Assembly: GCA_963802215.1 (NCBI GenBank)
Contig: CAWDHQ010000001.1
Location: 310,001 to 374,000 of the forward strand
From: SHZI01 sp963802215
GTDB lineage: Bacteria > Pseudomonadota > Gammaproteobacteria > Steroidobacterales > GCA-2729495
DNA: 64,000 nt
Direction: 5' to 3'
The notes under the pieces are model-generated. The model saw only the letters and a list, made by a program, of their open reading frames with translations, made no database searches and had not been told where the DNA came from. Of the stretch, positions 1-9,090 are shown piece by piece (position 1 is the first letter of the stretch; each line of letters opens with the position of its first letter). Position numbers and translations under genes: made by a program.

Positions 1-1026
1 GGTGCGTTCATTGGGCGGAAGCTCGGCCGGGCTGAGGCCGAGGGGCGTCACCCGGTCGCCCCAGCGGACGACGTGGGAGCACACGGTAAGGCCGCCGCCA
101 AAGCCGGGCATGAGGATCGTCGCGCCGGGCTGCACCCGGCCGGCCTCGAGTGCCTCGACCAGGGCCACCGGCACGGTGGCGGCAGACATGTTCCCGTAGC
201 GCTCCACGGTCAGGAAGACCTTGTCCATGGGGACACTGGCGTACTTGGCCACGGACTCGATGATGCGCAGGTTGGCCTGGTGCGGGACCATCAGGTCTAC
301 CTGATCCGTGGCGATGCCAGACCGGGCGAGCGCTTTCTCCGAGGCCTGCGCCATGCCCTTCACGGCCCGCCGGAAGATCTCCTGGCCGTCGAAGTCCCAG
401 AGGGTGTCGCCGTACTGCACTCCCTGGTTGGCGTAGGAGCAGCCCATGCCGCGCACCCGGAGCGTCTGCCGCGCATCCGCGATGCAACCCAGGTGTTCGC
501 CGAGCACGCCCACTTCCCTGTCGCTGGACTGGAGCACCACGGCAGCGGCGCCGTCCCCGAACAGCACGGAGACGTTGCGGTTCTCCCAGTCCATGTAGGG
601 AGAGATCAGCTCGACGCCGATCACGAGGGCATTCCGCACGACGCCGGAGCGCACCATGGCGCTCGCCGCCGAGAGCCCGTAGAGGAAGCTGGTGCAGGCC
701 GTGTTGATGTCCATGGCGCCCGCGTTGTGGGCGCCGAGCTGGACCTGCACTCCCGACGCGCTGTTCGGCACCTGCTCGTCGGCGCTGCAGCTGCCATAGA
801 CGATGAGATCGAGGTCCCGCGCGGCCAGCCCGGCGCAGGCCAGCGCCCTGCTGCTGGCCACCGCCGCCAGGTCGATCGCCGGCACGTGGGAGATGCGTCG
901 CTCGCGCATGCCCGTGCGGCTGACGATCCAGTCGTCGCTGGTGTCGAGGAAGGTGGCCAGGTCCGCGTTGGTCAGGACCGCCGGGGGCAGACACTTGCCC
1001 CAGCCCGTGATCGCTGCGTAGTCCAT
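1..1026 (-). CDS. 3-oxoacyl-ACP synthase III family protein (FabH-like), C-terminus cut by window edge
   Basis: A beta-ketoacyl-ACP synthase III, the enzyme class that condenses acyl-CoA with malonyl-ACP to start fatty acid chains. Read from the ATG at 1026, 342 codons are visible with no stop before the left edge. All three catalytic residues of the family are present at near-canonical positions: Cys111 in NTACTSF, His249 in VPHQAN and Asn279 in RYGNMSAA. A ribosome binding site (AGGAGT) lies just upstream of the ATG. The gene stands apart from other fatty acid genes here, so it may serve a specialised pathway rather than being the housekeeping fabH. The longer reading frame overlapping it in another phase is a shadow. 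The family call is firm; substrate is unknown. Confidence 0.9.
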   Translation of the reverse strand, partial: MDYAAITGWGKCLPPAVLTNADLATFLDTSDDWIVSRTGMRERRISHVPAIDLAAVASSRALACAGLAARDLDLIVYGSCSADEQVPNSASGVQVQLGAHNAGAMDINTACTSFLYGLSAASAMVRSGVVRNALVIGVELISPYMDWENRNVSVLFGDGAAAVVLQSSDREVGVLGEHLGCIADARQTLRVRGMGCSYANQGVQYGDTLWDFDGQEIFRRAVKGMAQASEKALARSGIATDQVDLMVPHQANLRIIESVAKYASVPMDKVFLTVERYGNMSAATVPVALVEALEAGRVQPGATILMPGFGGGLTVCSHVVRWGDRVTPLGLSPAELPPNERT

Positions 1027-1140
1027 CGGTGACTCCTGGACGGGGCGCGGGAATTCCGCCTGGCGGGGATTCTCTCAAGTTCCGCGGGGGATCGCGACTG
1101 ATGCGGAGCGCTGAGCTGTCGTTGGGCCGTCGCCGGGCCG

Positions 1141-3477
1141 TCACTGACCCAGTGCGGAAGGCCCGGGCGCCAGGCCCAGGAGGCCCCGGAACAGGGCGGT
1201 GTCCTGGGCGTTCACGGCGCCGTTGCAGTTCAGGTCGGCCGGGTTGTAACTGGCCGGCGCACTCGGCTTCCCGAGCTGCTGGCGGAACAACGCGGTGTCC
1301 TGGGCATTGGTGGCGCCATTGTTGTTCAGGTCCCCGTCACAGCGGTTGCCGTAGCCGTCCCCATCGCTGTCGCACTGGCCGGCGTTCGCGGCCTGCGTGC
1401 AGTTGTCCACCACGTCAACCACGCCATCCGCGTCGGCGTCGGCCGGCGGCACGTTGGCGCCGGTGGTGAAGCGCCACAGCGGCCCGGCGCGGCTCTTGCC
1501 GGCGCCGTTCGTCACCGTCACCTGCCACTCGTACTCGGTAAAGGGCACCAGGCCTGCGGGTACCAGCGCCGCCAGGCCGCCGCTGGGCACGACCACCGAG
1601 CCCGCGTCGTCCATTGGCTCGCTCATCTGGAAGTCCAGGCTGAACTGGCTGTCTGCGTCGGTCTCGTACTTGTTCAGCCAGGGTGAGTAGGTCGTCACGT
1701 CGACCCTGTTCTCACCCGGGACGAAATGCAGGATCCGGAGCCAGCCTTCTCCACCCTCGGCGCGGTCCTGATAATCCGAGAGCATCTGGTGCACCGGGTG
1801 GCCGTGCAGTTCGTCGCTCCGCCGGGATTCCGCGGACACATGACCGCTCAGCATGAAGTGCAGATTCGGGTTGGGCACCGCCAGCCCGTCCCACAGGTAC
1901 TGCGTGTTCGTGCAGCTGGACACCGAGCGCTGGGCCGACCCGTTCAGGTAGCCGTGGGTCGTCATGATGCCGATCCGGTCCGGATGGGCGTTCAGCACGC
2001 CGTCGGCCCAGGCCACGGCGCCGGCGGGCGGGCAGAAGGCCAGGTGCACGATCACGAAGTCGAGGCCGCCCGCCGAGAAGAGCTGGAAGTTGTTGTCGTT
2101 CAGGTCCTGATAGTGCCCGCCGTACCAGGCCTCGGGCGCGTAGCGTGTCCACGGGAAGTACTGGTTGTAGAGGGTCGTCGGCTGGTCATGGTTGCCAGGT
2201 CCCATGCCGTAGGGCACCACCCCATCCAGCAGGCTCATGCTGCTGTTGGCGCGCTCCCATTCCGTGACGACGCCAGCGTTCTGCACGATGTCACCCTCGT
2301 GGGTCACGAAGGCGATGTTGCGGGCTGTCTTGTTCGCGACGATCCACTCGGCCTGGGCCGTGAAGATGGCTGGATACACCTCGGAATAGTGCTGGGTGTC
2401 CGGCAACGCGATGATCGTGAACTCCGGGCCGGCAGCCTTGCGCAGGGCGACCTGCGCCGTGACGGCGCCGCCGCCCGGATCGCTCGCCCGCACGGCGAGG
2501 GGCAATGCCGGGCTCGTCCCGGTCGTGCCGTCCGCTGGCGTGATGAGCACGGGCGCGTCGGGATAGGTCGGGTCAATCGTCAGTTCGAAGTCGGCCGCGC
2601 CCCGGGCGGTGGCGCCGTTGGCGTCGGTGACCTCGATGTTCCAGTAGTGGGTGCCGACCGGTAGCGTGGCGCTCAGGCTTGCGGTGGCGGCCGTGCCGCT
2701 GAGCGACTGGGTGGCCGCGGGCTCCTGATCGCTGTAGACGACCGTGAGCACCGGCGAATCGCCCGATTCGCTGCTGTTGAAGTTGACGCCGTCGGTGCCC
2801 GTTTCGATCAGCACGATGCCGAAGTTCGGCGCGCCGTCGCTCCACGCCTGGACGATGGGCGTGATGGCGATGAGCCGCTGCCCCGTGGTGGTGCAGTCGC
2901 CCGGCACGGACGATCCCGTGCGGGAGCCCGGGCCGTCGGCGCCTGGCGCCGACCAGGGCACGCCGGCACGCCGCTCGTTCCAGGTGGCCTGATCCTCGTC
3001 CCAGTCTTCGGCGAGCCTGTACAGGGCCATCAGGTTGCCGGCGTTGGTGCAGTTAAGGCGGAGCGTAGCCGAGGCGATCGCTGCGCCGGGGGGCACCTGG
3101 CCGCTGCCGCCGCCAATGAGCGCGGGGAACGCGAGCAGTCCGTGGGAGTGCGGACTCAGGCCGTCCACCTTGACCGTCGTGCCGCTGCCACCCGGCGTGG
3201 CGGGCGTATCCGCCGTCAGCTGGGTGTCCAGCACCTGCGTCGGGCCGCTCAACGTCGCCGTTCCGGGCGGATCGCCGACGAGCAGGGTGGCGCTGGTGAG
3301 CCCGGCCGGAGCAGAAGCCGTGGCAGTGAAGGTGTTCGTTGTCTGGTTGGATACGTCCTGGTCCACTGGCGCGAGCAGTGTCACCGCGGGACTCTGGGGC
3401 GCGGCCTCCGTAGCCAGCAGTGCCAGCAGGAGGGCAAAGGTCGGAGTGCGCCGGTGCATGACGGGAGGGTAAGTCAT
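1141..3477 (-). CDS. Secreted calcineurin-like phosphoesterase with DNRLRE, fibronectin-like and dockerin domains
   Basis: A large exported protein of 778 residues. In order: an N-terminal signal peptide (hydrophobic run at about 13-25; an in-frame ATG at 3459 may be the true start); a DNRLRE-type beta domain at about 100-250; a calcineurin-like phosphoesterase at about 354-595 with metal-site motifs DTQ (360), GDIV (395), GNHD (428), TTH (508) and SGH (546); a fibronectin III-like stretch near 625-672; and a C-terminal thrombospondin type 3 repeat plus dockerin from about 681 with two copies of N(A/G)QDTALFR. The tail is shared with four proteins at 9-17 kb. It probably cleaves phosphoesters outside the cytoplasm; the substrate cannot be read from sequence. 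No clear Shine-Dalgarno precedes either candidate start. Confidence 0.85.
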   Translation of the reverse strand: MTYPPVMHRRTPTFALLLALLATEAAPQSPAVTLLAPVDQDVSNQTTNTFTATASAPAGLTSATLLVGDPPGTATLSGPTQVLDTQLTADTPATPGGSGTTVKVDGLSPHSHGLLAFPALIGGGSGQVPPGAAIASATLRLNCTNAGNLMALYRLAEDWDEDQATWNERRAGVPWSAPGADGPGSRTGSSVPGDCTTTGQRLIAITPIVQAWSDGAPNFGIVLIETGTDGVNFNSSESGDSPVLTVVYSDQEPAATQSLSGTAATASLSATLPVGTHYWNIEVTDANGATARGAADFELTIDPTYPDAPVLITPADGTTGTSPALPLAVRASDPGGGAVTAQVALRKAAGPEFTIIALPDTQHYSEVYPAIFTAQAEWIVANKTARNIAFVTHEGDIVQNAGVVTEWERANSSMSLLDGVVPYGMGPGNHDQPTTLYNQYFPWTRYAPEAWYGGHYQDLNDNNFQLFSAGGLDFVIVHLAFCPPAGAVAWADGVLNAHPDRIGIMTTHGYLNGSAQRSVSSCTNTQYLWDGLAVPNPNLHFMLSGHVSAESRRSDELHGHPVHQMLSDYQDRAEGGEGWLRILHFVPGENRVDVTTYSPWLNKYETDADSQFSLDFQMSEPMDDAGSVVVPSGGLAALVPAGLVPFTEYEWQVTVTNGAGKSRAGPLWRFTTGANVPPADADADGVVDVVDNCTQAANAGQCDSDGDGYGNRCDGDLNNNGATNAQDTALFRQQLGKPSAPASYNPADLNCNGAVNAQDTALFRGLLGLAPGPSALGQ

Positions 3478-3546
3478 CCGGTGCCGCTGGTGTCGCAGTT
3501 ATGTCAAGACCGGCATGGCCTCGTGAGCCGTGCCAACAGCGGCACC

Positions 3547-4356
3547 CTAATGTGTCCCCTGGCGCCGGTCGCCCAGGAGGCGCTGGTGCACGGCCGACGC
3601 GTGGGCGGCGGACGCCTCCCGCGGCGACGGAATGCCCAGCCGGTCGCCCGGCCTGGCCACCCGGAGCCCGGCCCGGGCAAGCGTCGCGCCATCCTCCGCC
3701 GACGCGTAGTGGTACACCACCATCTGCCGGCGCAGGTCTTCGTTGTACTCCCGGAGCAGGTCCGGCAGGCCGGTGTGGGACGGGTTGCCGTGCAGGTCGC
3801 AGTCGTGGACCAGGGGCATCAGGCCGTCCGCGAACTGGGCGATGGTCTCGGGGATGGGCCGGGTGTCGCCGGTGTAGAGGAAGCTGCCCGGCAGGCAGAT
3901 TCCATAGGCGGTGCCCGGCACGTGGTGACGGACGGCGAAGACGTCGAACCACAGGGCCTGGTGCCAGAAGCCGTAGCTCACGGGCACGACGTCGAAGGCG
4001 TCCCAGAAGTTGGCGGCGCCCTCGGCCACCACGTTGGGGTAGTCGGCGACGCGGCCCTGGAGCAGGGGGACGAGCATTGCCGGCACGAAGAGCCGGGTCC
4101 GGGGCAGGCCAGGCTTGCCGAAGTGGTTGGCGACGAAGAGCCGCTCAAAGCCGGCCACGTGGTCCATGTGCACGTGGGTCACGAACACGGCGGGCGGCGG
4201 GCGCCCGTAGCGCTCGAGGCAGGCCGACAGGGCCTCCTGGCCGCAGTCCACCATCAGCAGCGGCGTGTCGTCCCGTTCCAGCACCACGCTGGCGGAGCCC
4301 AGCTGGGGCGCCGCGGCGTTGCCGACCCCGAGGAACGTCAGGTGCCAGGCCGTCAT
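3547..4356 (-). CDS. Metallo-beta-lactamase-fold hydrolase (RNase Z / cyclic phosphodiesterase-like)
   Basis: A 269-residue cytoplasmic hydrolase of the metallo-beta-lactamase superfamily. The signature metal motif HVHMDH is at 61-66, with DCGQ (37-40) upstream and the TGDT loop further on, as in the RNase Z and phosphodiesterase branches; the N-terminal LTFLGVGNA is typical of those too. The ATG at 4356 overlaps the TGA of the upstream permease gene (ATGA), which fixes the start and suggests translational coupling. Pairing with an NCS1 nucleobase permease hints at nucleobase or nucleotide catabolism, but this is inference. The precise substrate is unknown. Confidence 0.82.
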   Translation of the reverse strand: MTAWHLTFLGVGNAAAPQLGSASVVLERDDTPLLMVDCGQEALSACLERYGRPPPAVFVTHVHMDHVAGFERLFVANHFGKPGLPRTRLFVPAMLVPLLQGRVADYPNVVAEGAANFWDAFDVVPVSYGFWHQALWFDVFAVRHHVPGTAYGICLPGSFLYTGDTRPIPETIAQFADGLMPLVHDCDLHGNPSHTGLPDLLREYNEDLRRQMVVYHYASAEDGATLARAGLRVARPGDRLGIPSPREASAAHASAVHQRLLGDRRQGTH

Positions 4357-5702
4357 CGCGCGCCGGTTCCGGCCCCGGCGACTGCCCGGGCATGGCCGAG
4401 CCGGATGCCCATCGCACCCGTCGCCGCGTAGAGAATCCCGTAGGCCCCCATCGAGACCAGCAGGCCGAAAAGGCCGTTCGCAATCCACGGCGGCGAGAAC
4501 CACGCGCTGGTGGCACCGATGGCGAACGCTACGACCGCTATCGGGTTCCAGGTTGGCAGGCGATCCAGCAATTCGGCGCGGAAACGCATTCTGTTGCACA
4601 CGTAGTAGTCGACGATCACCGGGCCGATGATCGGCGGCGCAACGGTGGCCAGCACCGTGATGAAGTCCATGAAGCGCTGGTAGATGCCCAGCCCGATCAG
4701 CGTGCCCAGCACGCCGCAGATCACGACCATTACCCGCTTCGGACGCCGGAAGACGCTGGCGGTCTGGATGGAGGGCAGGTAGAGGTTGGCGTCGCCCGTC
4801 GTCCACAGGGCAAAACTCATGGCGACCAGGCCGAACAGCGAGATCACGGGACCCACGGTGCGCATGTACACCGTGAAGTCGAAGTTGCCGGAGACGACCC
4901 CGCCCATGGCGCCGACGAACTGCAGGATCCACTGGGTCACGATGAGCACGATGAAGGGAATGGCGATTGCCACCCATGCCTGCCGGGCGAACCGGGTGTA
5001 CTCGGCCATCACCACCGCGCCCACGATCCAGGAGCCGATGACGATGTTCATCGCCTGCACGTTGGTCAGCGGGCTCTTCGCGGCCGTGGTGCGCGACAGG
5101 GCCAGGAAAGCCTCCCACCCGCCGGCCTGGCTGATGTTGTACCAGCCCGCATAGCCGAGCACGGCAACCAGGATCAGCGCCGCTGGGAGCGCGACCTTCT
5201 CGAGTCCCTGCACGCCGTAGTAAGTGGTCCAGGTGTAGAGCAGGCCCGCGAAGATGGCGACCGCATAGAACCAGGGTGACTCGAAGTCCTGCACCCAGGC
5301 GAAGCTAAACGCGCCCACGGTGATGCCCTGCCAGAAGATCAGCAGTACCGTGAGGAACAGTACCGGCACCGCCGCGCCCACGTTGCCGTAGACCAGCCGG
5401 AACAGGAGCCCGCTGTTCATGCCGGTCCGGTAGCCCATGTAGCCGACGAGCGCGCCGACGACGAAATTCACGCCATTGCCCAGCAGCGAGCTCCAGACGA
5501 GCTCCGGCCAGAAGGGCCGGCCGGCCCCGAGCAGGCCGCCGATGAAGAGGCCGGTGATCAGGAAGCCCCAGCCGAAGGCCAGGGCCAGCATCGGCCCGGC
5601 GTCCCGGCGCTGGGCAGCGTCCAGGGGGCCGAAGGGGTTGTCCGGACTGTCCCGTTCGGCAGCCGTGTCCAGCGTCCACCAGACGCGGAGCTTTTCGAAC
5701 AT
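4353..5702 (-). CDS. NCS1-family nucleobase permease (cytosine/purine permease-like)
   Basis: An inner-membrane transporter of 449 residues with about 12 hydrophobic segments. It has the family's hallmark N-terminal segment (NPFGPLDAAQRR followed by a glycine-rich first helix) and matches the CodB-type cytosine permease branch of NCS1 in length and layout, including the late segment with APPIIGPVIVDYY. It likely imports a nucleobase or related heterocycle with a cation. It is transcribed first in a two-gene unit with the hydrolase at 3547-4356 (4-nt overlap) and is divergent from the GGDEF-EAL gene, sharing a gap of about 170 bp that must hold both promoters. Ligand specificity is not deducible. 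Confidence 0.88.
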   Translation of the reverse strand: MFEKLRVWWTLDTAAERDSPDNPFGPLDAAQRRDAGPMLALAFGWGFLITGLFIGGLLGAGRPFWPELVWSSLLGNGVNFVVGALVGYMGYRTGMNSGLLFRLVYGNVGAAVPVLFLTVLLIFWQGITVGAFSFAWVQDFESPWFYAVAIFAGLLYTWTTYYGVQGLEKVALPAALILVAVLGYAGWYNISQAGGWEAFLALSRTTAAKSPLTNVQAMNIVIGSWIVGAVVMAEYTRFARQAWVAIAIPFIVLIVTQWILQFVGAMGGVVSGNFDFTVYMRTVGPVISLFGLVAMSFALWTTGDANLYLPSIQTASVFRRPKRVMVVICGVLGTLIGLGIYQRFMDFITVLATVAPPIIGPVIVDYYVCNRMRFRAELLDRLPTWNPIAVVAFAIGATSAWFSPPWIANGLFGLLVSMGAYGILYAATGAMGIRLGHARAVAGAGTGAR

Positions 5703-5873
5703 GGGCAGACAACCTTCTTGTCAGAGTTGTGGCCGGGATTATGCCGAAAGACTCCGGTCGTCGAGGGTGGCGGGACCCCGATCACCAAATCCGATGGAGA
5801 ACATTGGCTTAGGTTGTATTCTAAAAAATCTCTGTCAGAATGCATCGCAGGTGGCCGCGGGGCAACGGACATA

Positions 5874-8528
5874 ATGGAATACCACCTGACGCTGACCGGT
5901 CTGCAGGATGCAGCGGGCGCCCGGACTGCCGGGGGCCTGGACGTGGTTTACACCAAGCTCGCGGTGGACCTGCAGAACCTGGCCGGCGGGCCGGATGATC
6001 CCGTGCTGGCCGCGGCCCTCGAGACCCTCCGGGACGAGACGGCCTGCGACGCCATTGGCGTCCTGCTCCTGGATCCTTCAGGCCGGCGGATCGGCCAGGT
6101 GGTCGCCGCCCGCAGCGCATTTGCCACCGGCAACCCGGAGGTGCTCACGGGCACTTCCCTGGACGAATTGCCCTGGCTCGACAAGCACCTGGACCATCTG
6201 CGGGTCCACGGCATCGCCAGCACCGACGCGCCACCGGCCGCCCAGGCCACCGATGCGGCCCGGCTCGCCGCCCTCGGCTGTGGCGCGGTGTTGCTGATCG
6301 GTTTCCACGTCCACGGCCAGCGCGCCGGCTGCCTGGCCCTGTTCTTCGGCCAGCCCCAGGCGGGCTGGAGCGTGGAACACATCCTGCTGCTGAAACTACT
6401 CGGCTCGAGCCTGGCCTGTGGCCTGGAGAGGCTCCGGACGACGAAGCGCCTCGCCGAGATTAACGAGCGCGAGGAGTTGCTGGAGAAGACGGTCAACGAC
6501 GGCACCTGGGATTTCGACGCCCTCAACAACCGCGTCGAATACTCGTCCCGCTGGAAGCAGATGATGGGCTACGCCGAAGACGACCTGGCCCGGAACGCGC
6601 CGGACTGGCGACGCATCGTGCACGTGGACGACTACGCCCGCCTCCAGGCCCGTCTCAGGGACCACATCGCCGGCCGCACGCCGATCTTCGAGAACACCCA
6701 CCGCATGCGCCGCAAGGACGGGGAGTGGCGCTGGGTGAACTGCCGTGCCAAGGCGCTGCTGGACGACCATGGCCGCCTGCGCCGGCTGGTCGGTGTCGAG
6801 ACGGACATCACCGAGCAGAAGGTCTACGAGGAGGCCCTGTTCCGCGAGAAGGAGAGTGCCCAGATCACCCTGCAGTCCATCGGTGATGGCGTGGTCACCA
6901 CCGATCACGACGGCACGGTGGAGTACATCAACCCCGTGGCGGAAGAGCTCACCGGCTGGAAGCTGGACGATGCGGGCGGGCGGCACGTGGACGAGATCTT
7001 CCGCGGCTTCCACGAGGAGACCTGCGAGCCCCTCGAGAACCCGGTGATGAGCTCGATCAAGCGCAACCGCTCGGTCAAGTCCGTGCGGCCGTCGCTGCTC
7101 ATCCGGCGGGATGGCAACGAGCTCTATATAGAGAGCACGGCGTCGCCGATCCGCAATGACCGGGGCGACGTGACCGGCGGCGTGCTGGTGTTCCACGACG
7201 TCAGCGAGTCCCGGGAGCTGAACCGGCGCCTGTCCTACCACGCCAGCCACGACTTGCTCACGGGGCTCGTCAACCGCCGGGAGTTCGAGAGCCGGCTGGA
7301 ACGGTCCCTGAAGAGCGCCAAGGCCCGGGAGACGTCCTACGCGCTGCTGTACCTGGACCTGGACCAGTTCAAGATCATCAATGACTCCTGCGGCCACGGC
7401 GCCGGCGACACGCTGCTCACCCAGCTGGGCGCCCTGCTGAAGGCCAAGATCCGCTGGCGGGACACGCTGGCCCGTCTCGGTGGCGACGAATTCGGCCTGC
7501 TGCTCGAGGCCTGCAGCATGGAGGAGGCCATGCGCACGGCCGAGATGCTGCGCGAGGCCATCAAGGAGCACAAGTTCACCTGGGACGACCGCACGTTCCG
7601 GCTTGGCGTCAGCATCGGCGTCGTGCCGATCACCGGCGACAACGAGAACGTTGCCACGTTGATCACCGCCGGGGACAGCGCCTGCCAGGCCGCCAAGGAG
7701 GCGGGCCGGAACCGCATCCATACCTACAAGCAGAACGACATCGACCTCATGCGCCGCCGCCGGGAGATGCAGTGGGCCGCGCGCATCAACAATGCGCTCG
7801 AGGACGACCGCTTCGAGCTGTACCGGATGACGATCCAGCCCCTGCAGGTGGAGGAAACGGGCTCCCACTACGAGATCCTCCTCCGCATGCGGGACGAGCA
7901 GGGCGGCCTCGTCTCGCCCGACCTCTTCATCGCTGCGGCCGAGCGCTACGGCCTGATTTCCAACATCGACCGGTGGGTCGTGGAGCACGCCTTCCGCTGG
8001 CTGGTCTCCGAGGCCGACGAGCGGGAGCGTCTGGCGCTCTGCTCGATCAACCTGTCCGGAGCGAGCCTGGCGGACAACGAGTTCCTGCCTTTCGTCATCC
8101 GCCAGTTCCAGAGGAGCGGGCTGGATGCCAGCAAGATCTGCTTCGAGATCACGGAAACCGCGGCCATTGCCAGCTTCGCCCAGGCAAGCCGCTTCATCAA
8201 CGCGCTGAAGGAACTGGGCTGCAAGTTCGCCCTGGACGACTTCGGCACGGGCCTGTCGTCATTCGGCTACCTGAAACATTTTCCCGTCGACTACCTGAAG
8301 ATCGACGGCAGCTTCGTCAAGGAGATTCTGCATGATCCCATCGACCGCGAGATGGTCCGTTCCATCAACGAAATCGGCCATCTCACCGGCAAGAAAGTCA
8401 TTGCCGAATGGGCGGAAAACCAGGAAATCATCACCATGCTCCGCGGCATGGGCGTGGATTACGCGCAGGGTTACGGAATTGCGGAGCCCAAGCGCGTGGT
8501 GATGGCGGCAGTGGCCAACGGCAGCTGA
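5874..8528 (+). CDS. GAF-PAS-PAS-GGDEF-EAL cyclic-di-GMP signalling protein
   Basis: A cytoplasmic sensor-effector of 884 residues if started at the ATG at 5874; the frame stays open to 5718, so a longer form of 936 residues is possible, but the added part looks non-coding. Layout: a GAF-like domain (about 30-190), two PAS/PAC domains (about 205-450), GGDEF (about 455-620) and EAL (about 630-880). The cyclase site GGDEF is intact and carries the inhibitory RxxD motif (RWRD) just before it. The EAL signature reads EILLR, keeping the ExLxR metal/catalytic pattern; DDFGTG and KIDGSF are intact. Both synthesis and breakdown of c-di-GMP are therefore plausible. No membrane segment is seen. The DUF962 gene follows after 4 bp. 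Confidence 0.92.
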   Translation: MEYHLTLTGLQDAAGARTAGGLDVVYTKLAVDLQNLAGGPDDPVLAAALETLRDETACDAIGVLLLDPSGRRIGQVVAARSAFATGNPEVLTGTSLDELPWLDKHLDHLRVHGIASTDAPPAAQATDAARLAALGCGAVLLIGFHVHGQRAGCLALFFGQPQAGWSVEHILLLKLLGSSLACGLERLRTTKRLAEINEREELLEKTVNDGTWDFDALNNRVEYSSRWKQMMGYAEDDLARNAPDWRRIVHVDDYARLQARLRDHIAGRTPIFENTHRMRRKDGEWRWVNCRAKALLDDHGRLRRLVGVETDITEQKVYEEALFREKESAQITLQSIGDGVVTTDHDGTVEYINPVAEELTGWKLDDAGGRHVDEIFRGFHEETCEPLENPVMSSIKRNRSVKSVRPSLLIRRDGNELYIESTASPIRNDRGDVTGGVLVFHDVSESRELNRRLSYHASHDLLTGLVNRREFESRLERSLKSAKARETSYALLYLDLDQFKIINDSCGHGAGDTLLTQLGALLKAKIRWRDTLARLGGDEFGLLLEACSMEEAMRTAEMLREAIKEHKFTWDDRTFRLGVSIGVVPITGDNENVATLITAGDSACQAAKEAGRNRIHTYKQNDIDLMRRRREMQWAARINNALEDDRFELYRMTIQPLQVEETGSHYEILLRMRDEQGGLVSPDLFIAAAERYGLISNIDRWVVEHAFRWLVSEADERERLALCSINLSGASLADNEFLPFVIRQFQRSGLDASKICFEITETAAIASFAQASRFINALKELGCKFALDDFGTGLSSFGYLKHFPVDYLKIDGSFVKEILHDPIDREMVRSINEIGHLTGKKVIAEWAENQEIITMLRGMGVDYAQGYGIAEPKRVVMAAVANGS

Positions 8529-8532
8529 GCGA

Positions 8533-8844
8533 ATGGCCACCGGGAAGCAGTTCCCGACCTTCGCGGATTTCTATCCGTACTACCTGCGCGAGCACCAGAA
8601 CAGGACCAACCGGCGGATGCACTTCATCGGCACGTCGCTGGTGATCCTGATCGCGGTCGTCGTCCTGGCGACGGGCGCCTGGGCCTGGCTGATGGCCCTG
8701 CCGGTGGCCGGCTACGGCTTCGCCTGGGCGGGCCACTTCTTCTTCGAGCGCAACAAGCCCGCGACGTTCAAGTACCCCCTCTACAGCCTGATCGGCGACT
8801 TCCGCATGTACGCCGACATCTGGGCCCGGCGGATCCCGTTCTAG
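8533..8844 (+). CDS. DUF962 / Mpo1-like small membrane protein
   Basis: A 103-residue protein with the DUF962 pattern: an N-terminal FYPYYLREHQNRTNRRMHF block, a hydrophobic hairpin (two membrane segments at about 33-70), then the GHFFFERNKPATFKYPL segment with its conserved HxxxE and NKPA. Relatives include yeast Mpo1, a 2-hydroxy fatty acid dioxygenase, and the short bacterial YGL010w-like proteins; whether this copy has enzyme activity is unknown. It starts 4 bp after the GGDEF-EAL gene, so the two are probably co-transcribed. A decayed copy of its N-terminal coding region lies at about 10335-10405. Confidence 0.85.
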   Translation: MATGKQFPTFADFYPYYLREHQNRTNRRMHFIGTSLVILIAVVVLATGAWAWLMALPVAGYGFAWAGHFFFERNKPATFKYPLYSLIGDFRMYADIWARRIPF

Positions 8845-9090
8845 GGAAATTCTGTGGGTGCGTGACCCGCCGGCGGGGCGGGGCCGTGTCCGGGCTCTCG
8901 TGCGTTGCGAGAAACATCTTATGTAACCCCCAGTCCGGAGCAGCGCCAACCACCGTTTGGCCGAGGCGCCTGGGATGTCAGCGGACGGATTGCAAGCGTG
9001 ACCCGTCGGCGTAGACTCGGGTTGTCTGAGCCATTACTGCGTCGCCTGGCCCAACACCGAAAAAATTTAGTTATTGGGGGAGTTACCGAA

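Noticed and set aside
8..1144. Long minus-strand open frame overlapping the FabH-like gene in another phase
   Set aside because: Its translation is Arg/Gly/Pro-rich without any motif, while the frame from the ATG at 1026 has all the FabH catalytic residues.
8905..9090. N-terminal extension of the dockerin protein starting at 8905
   Set aside because: It would bury the signal peptide behind 62 residues of basic, motif-free sequence; the ATG at 9091 has a ribosome binding site.
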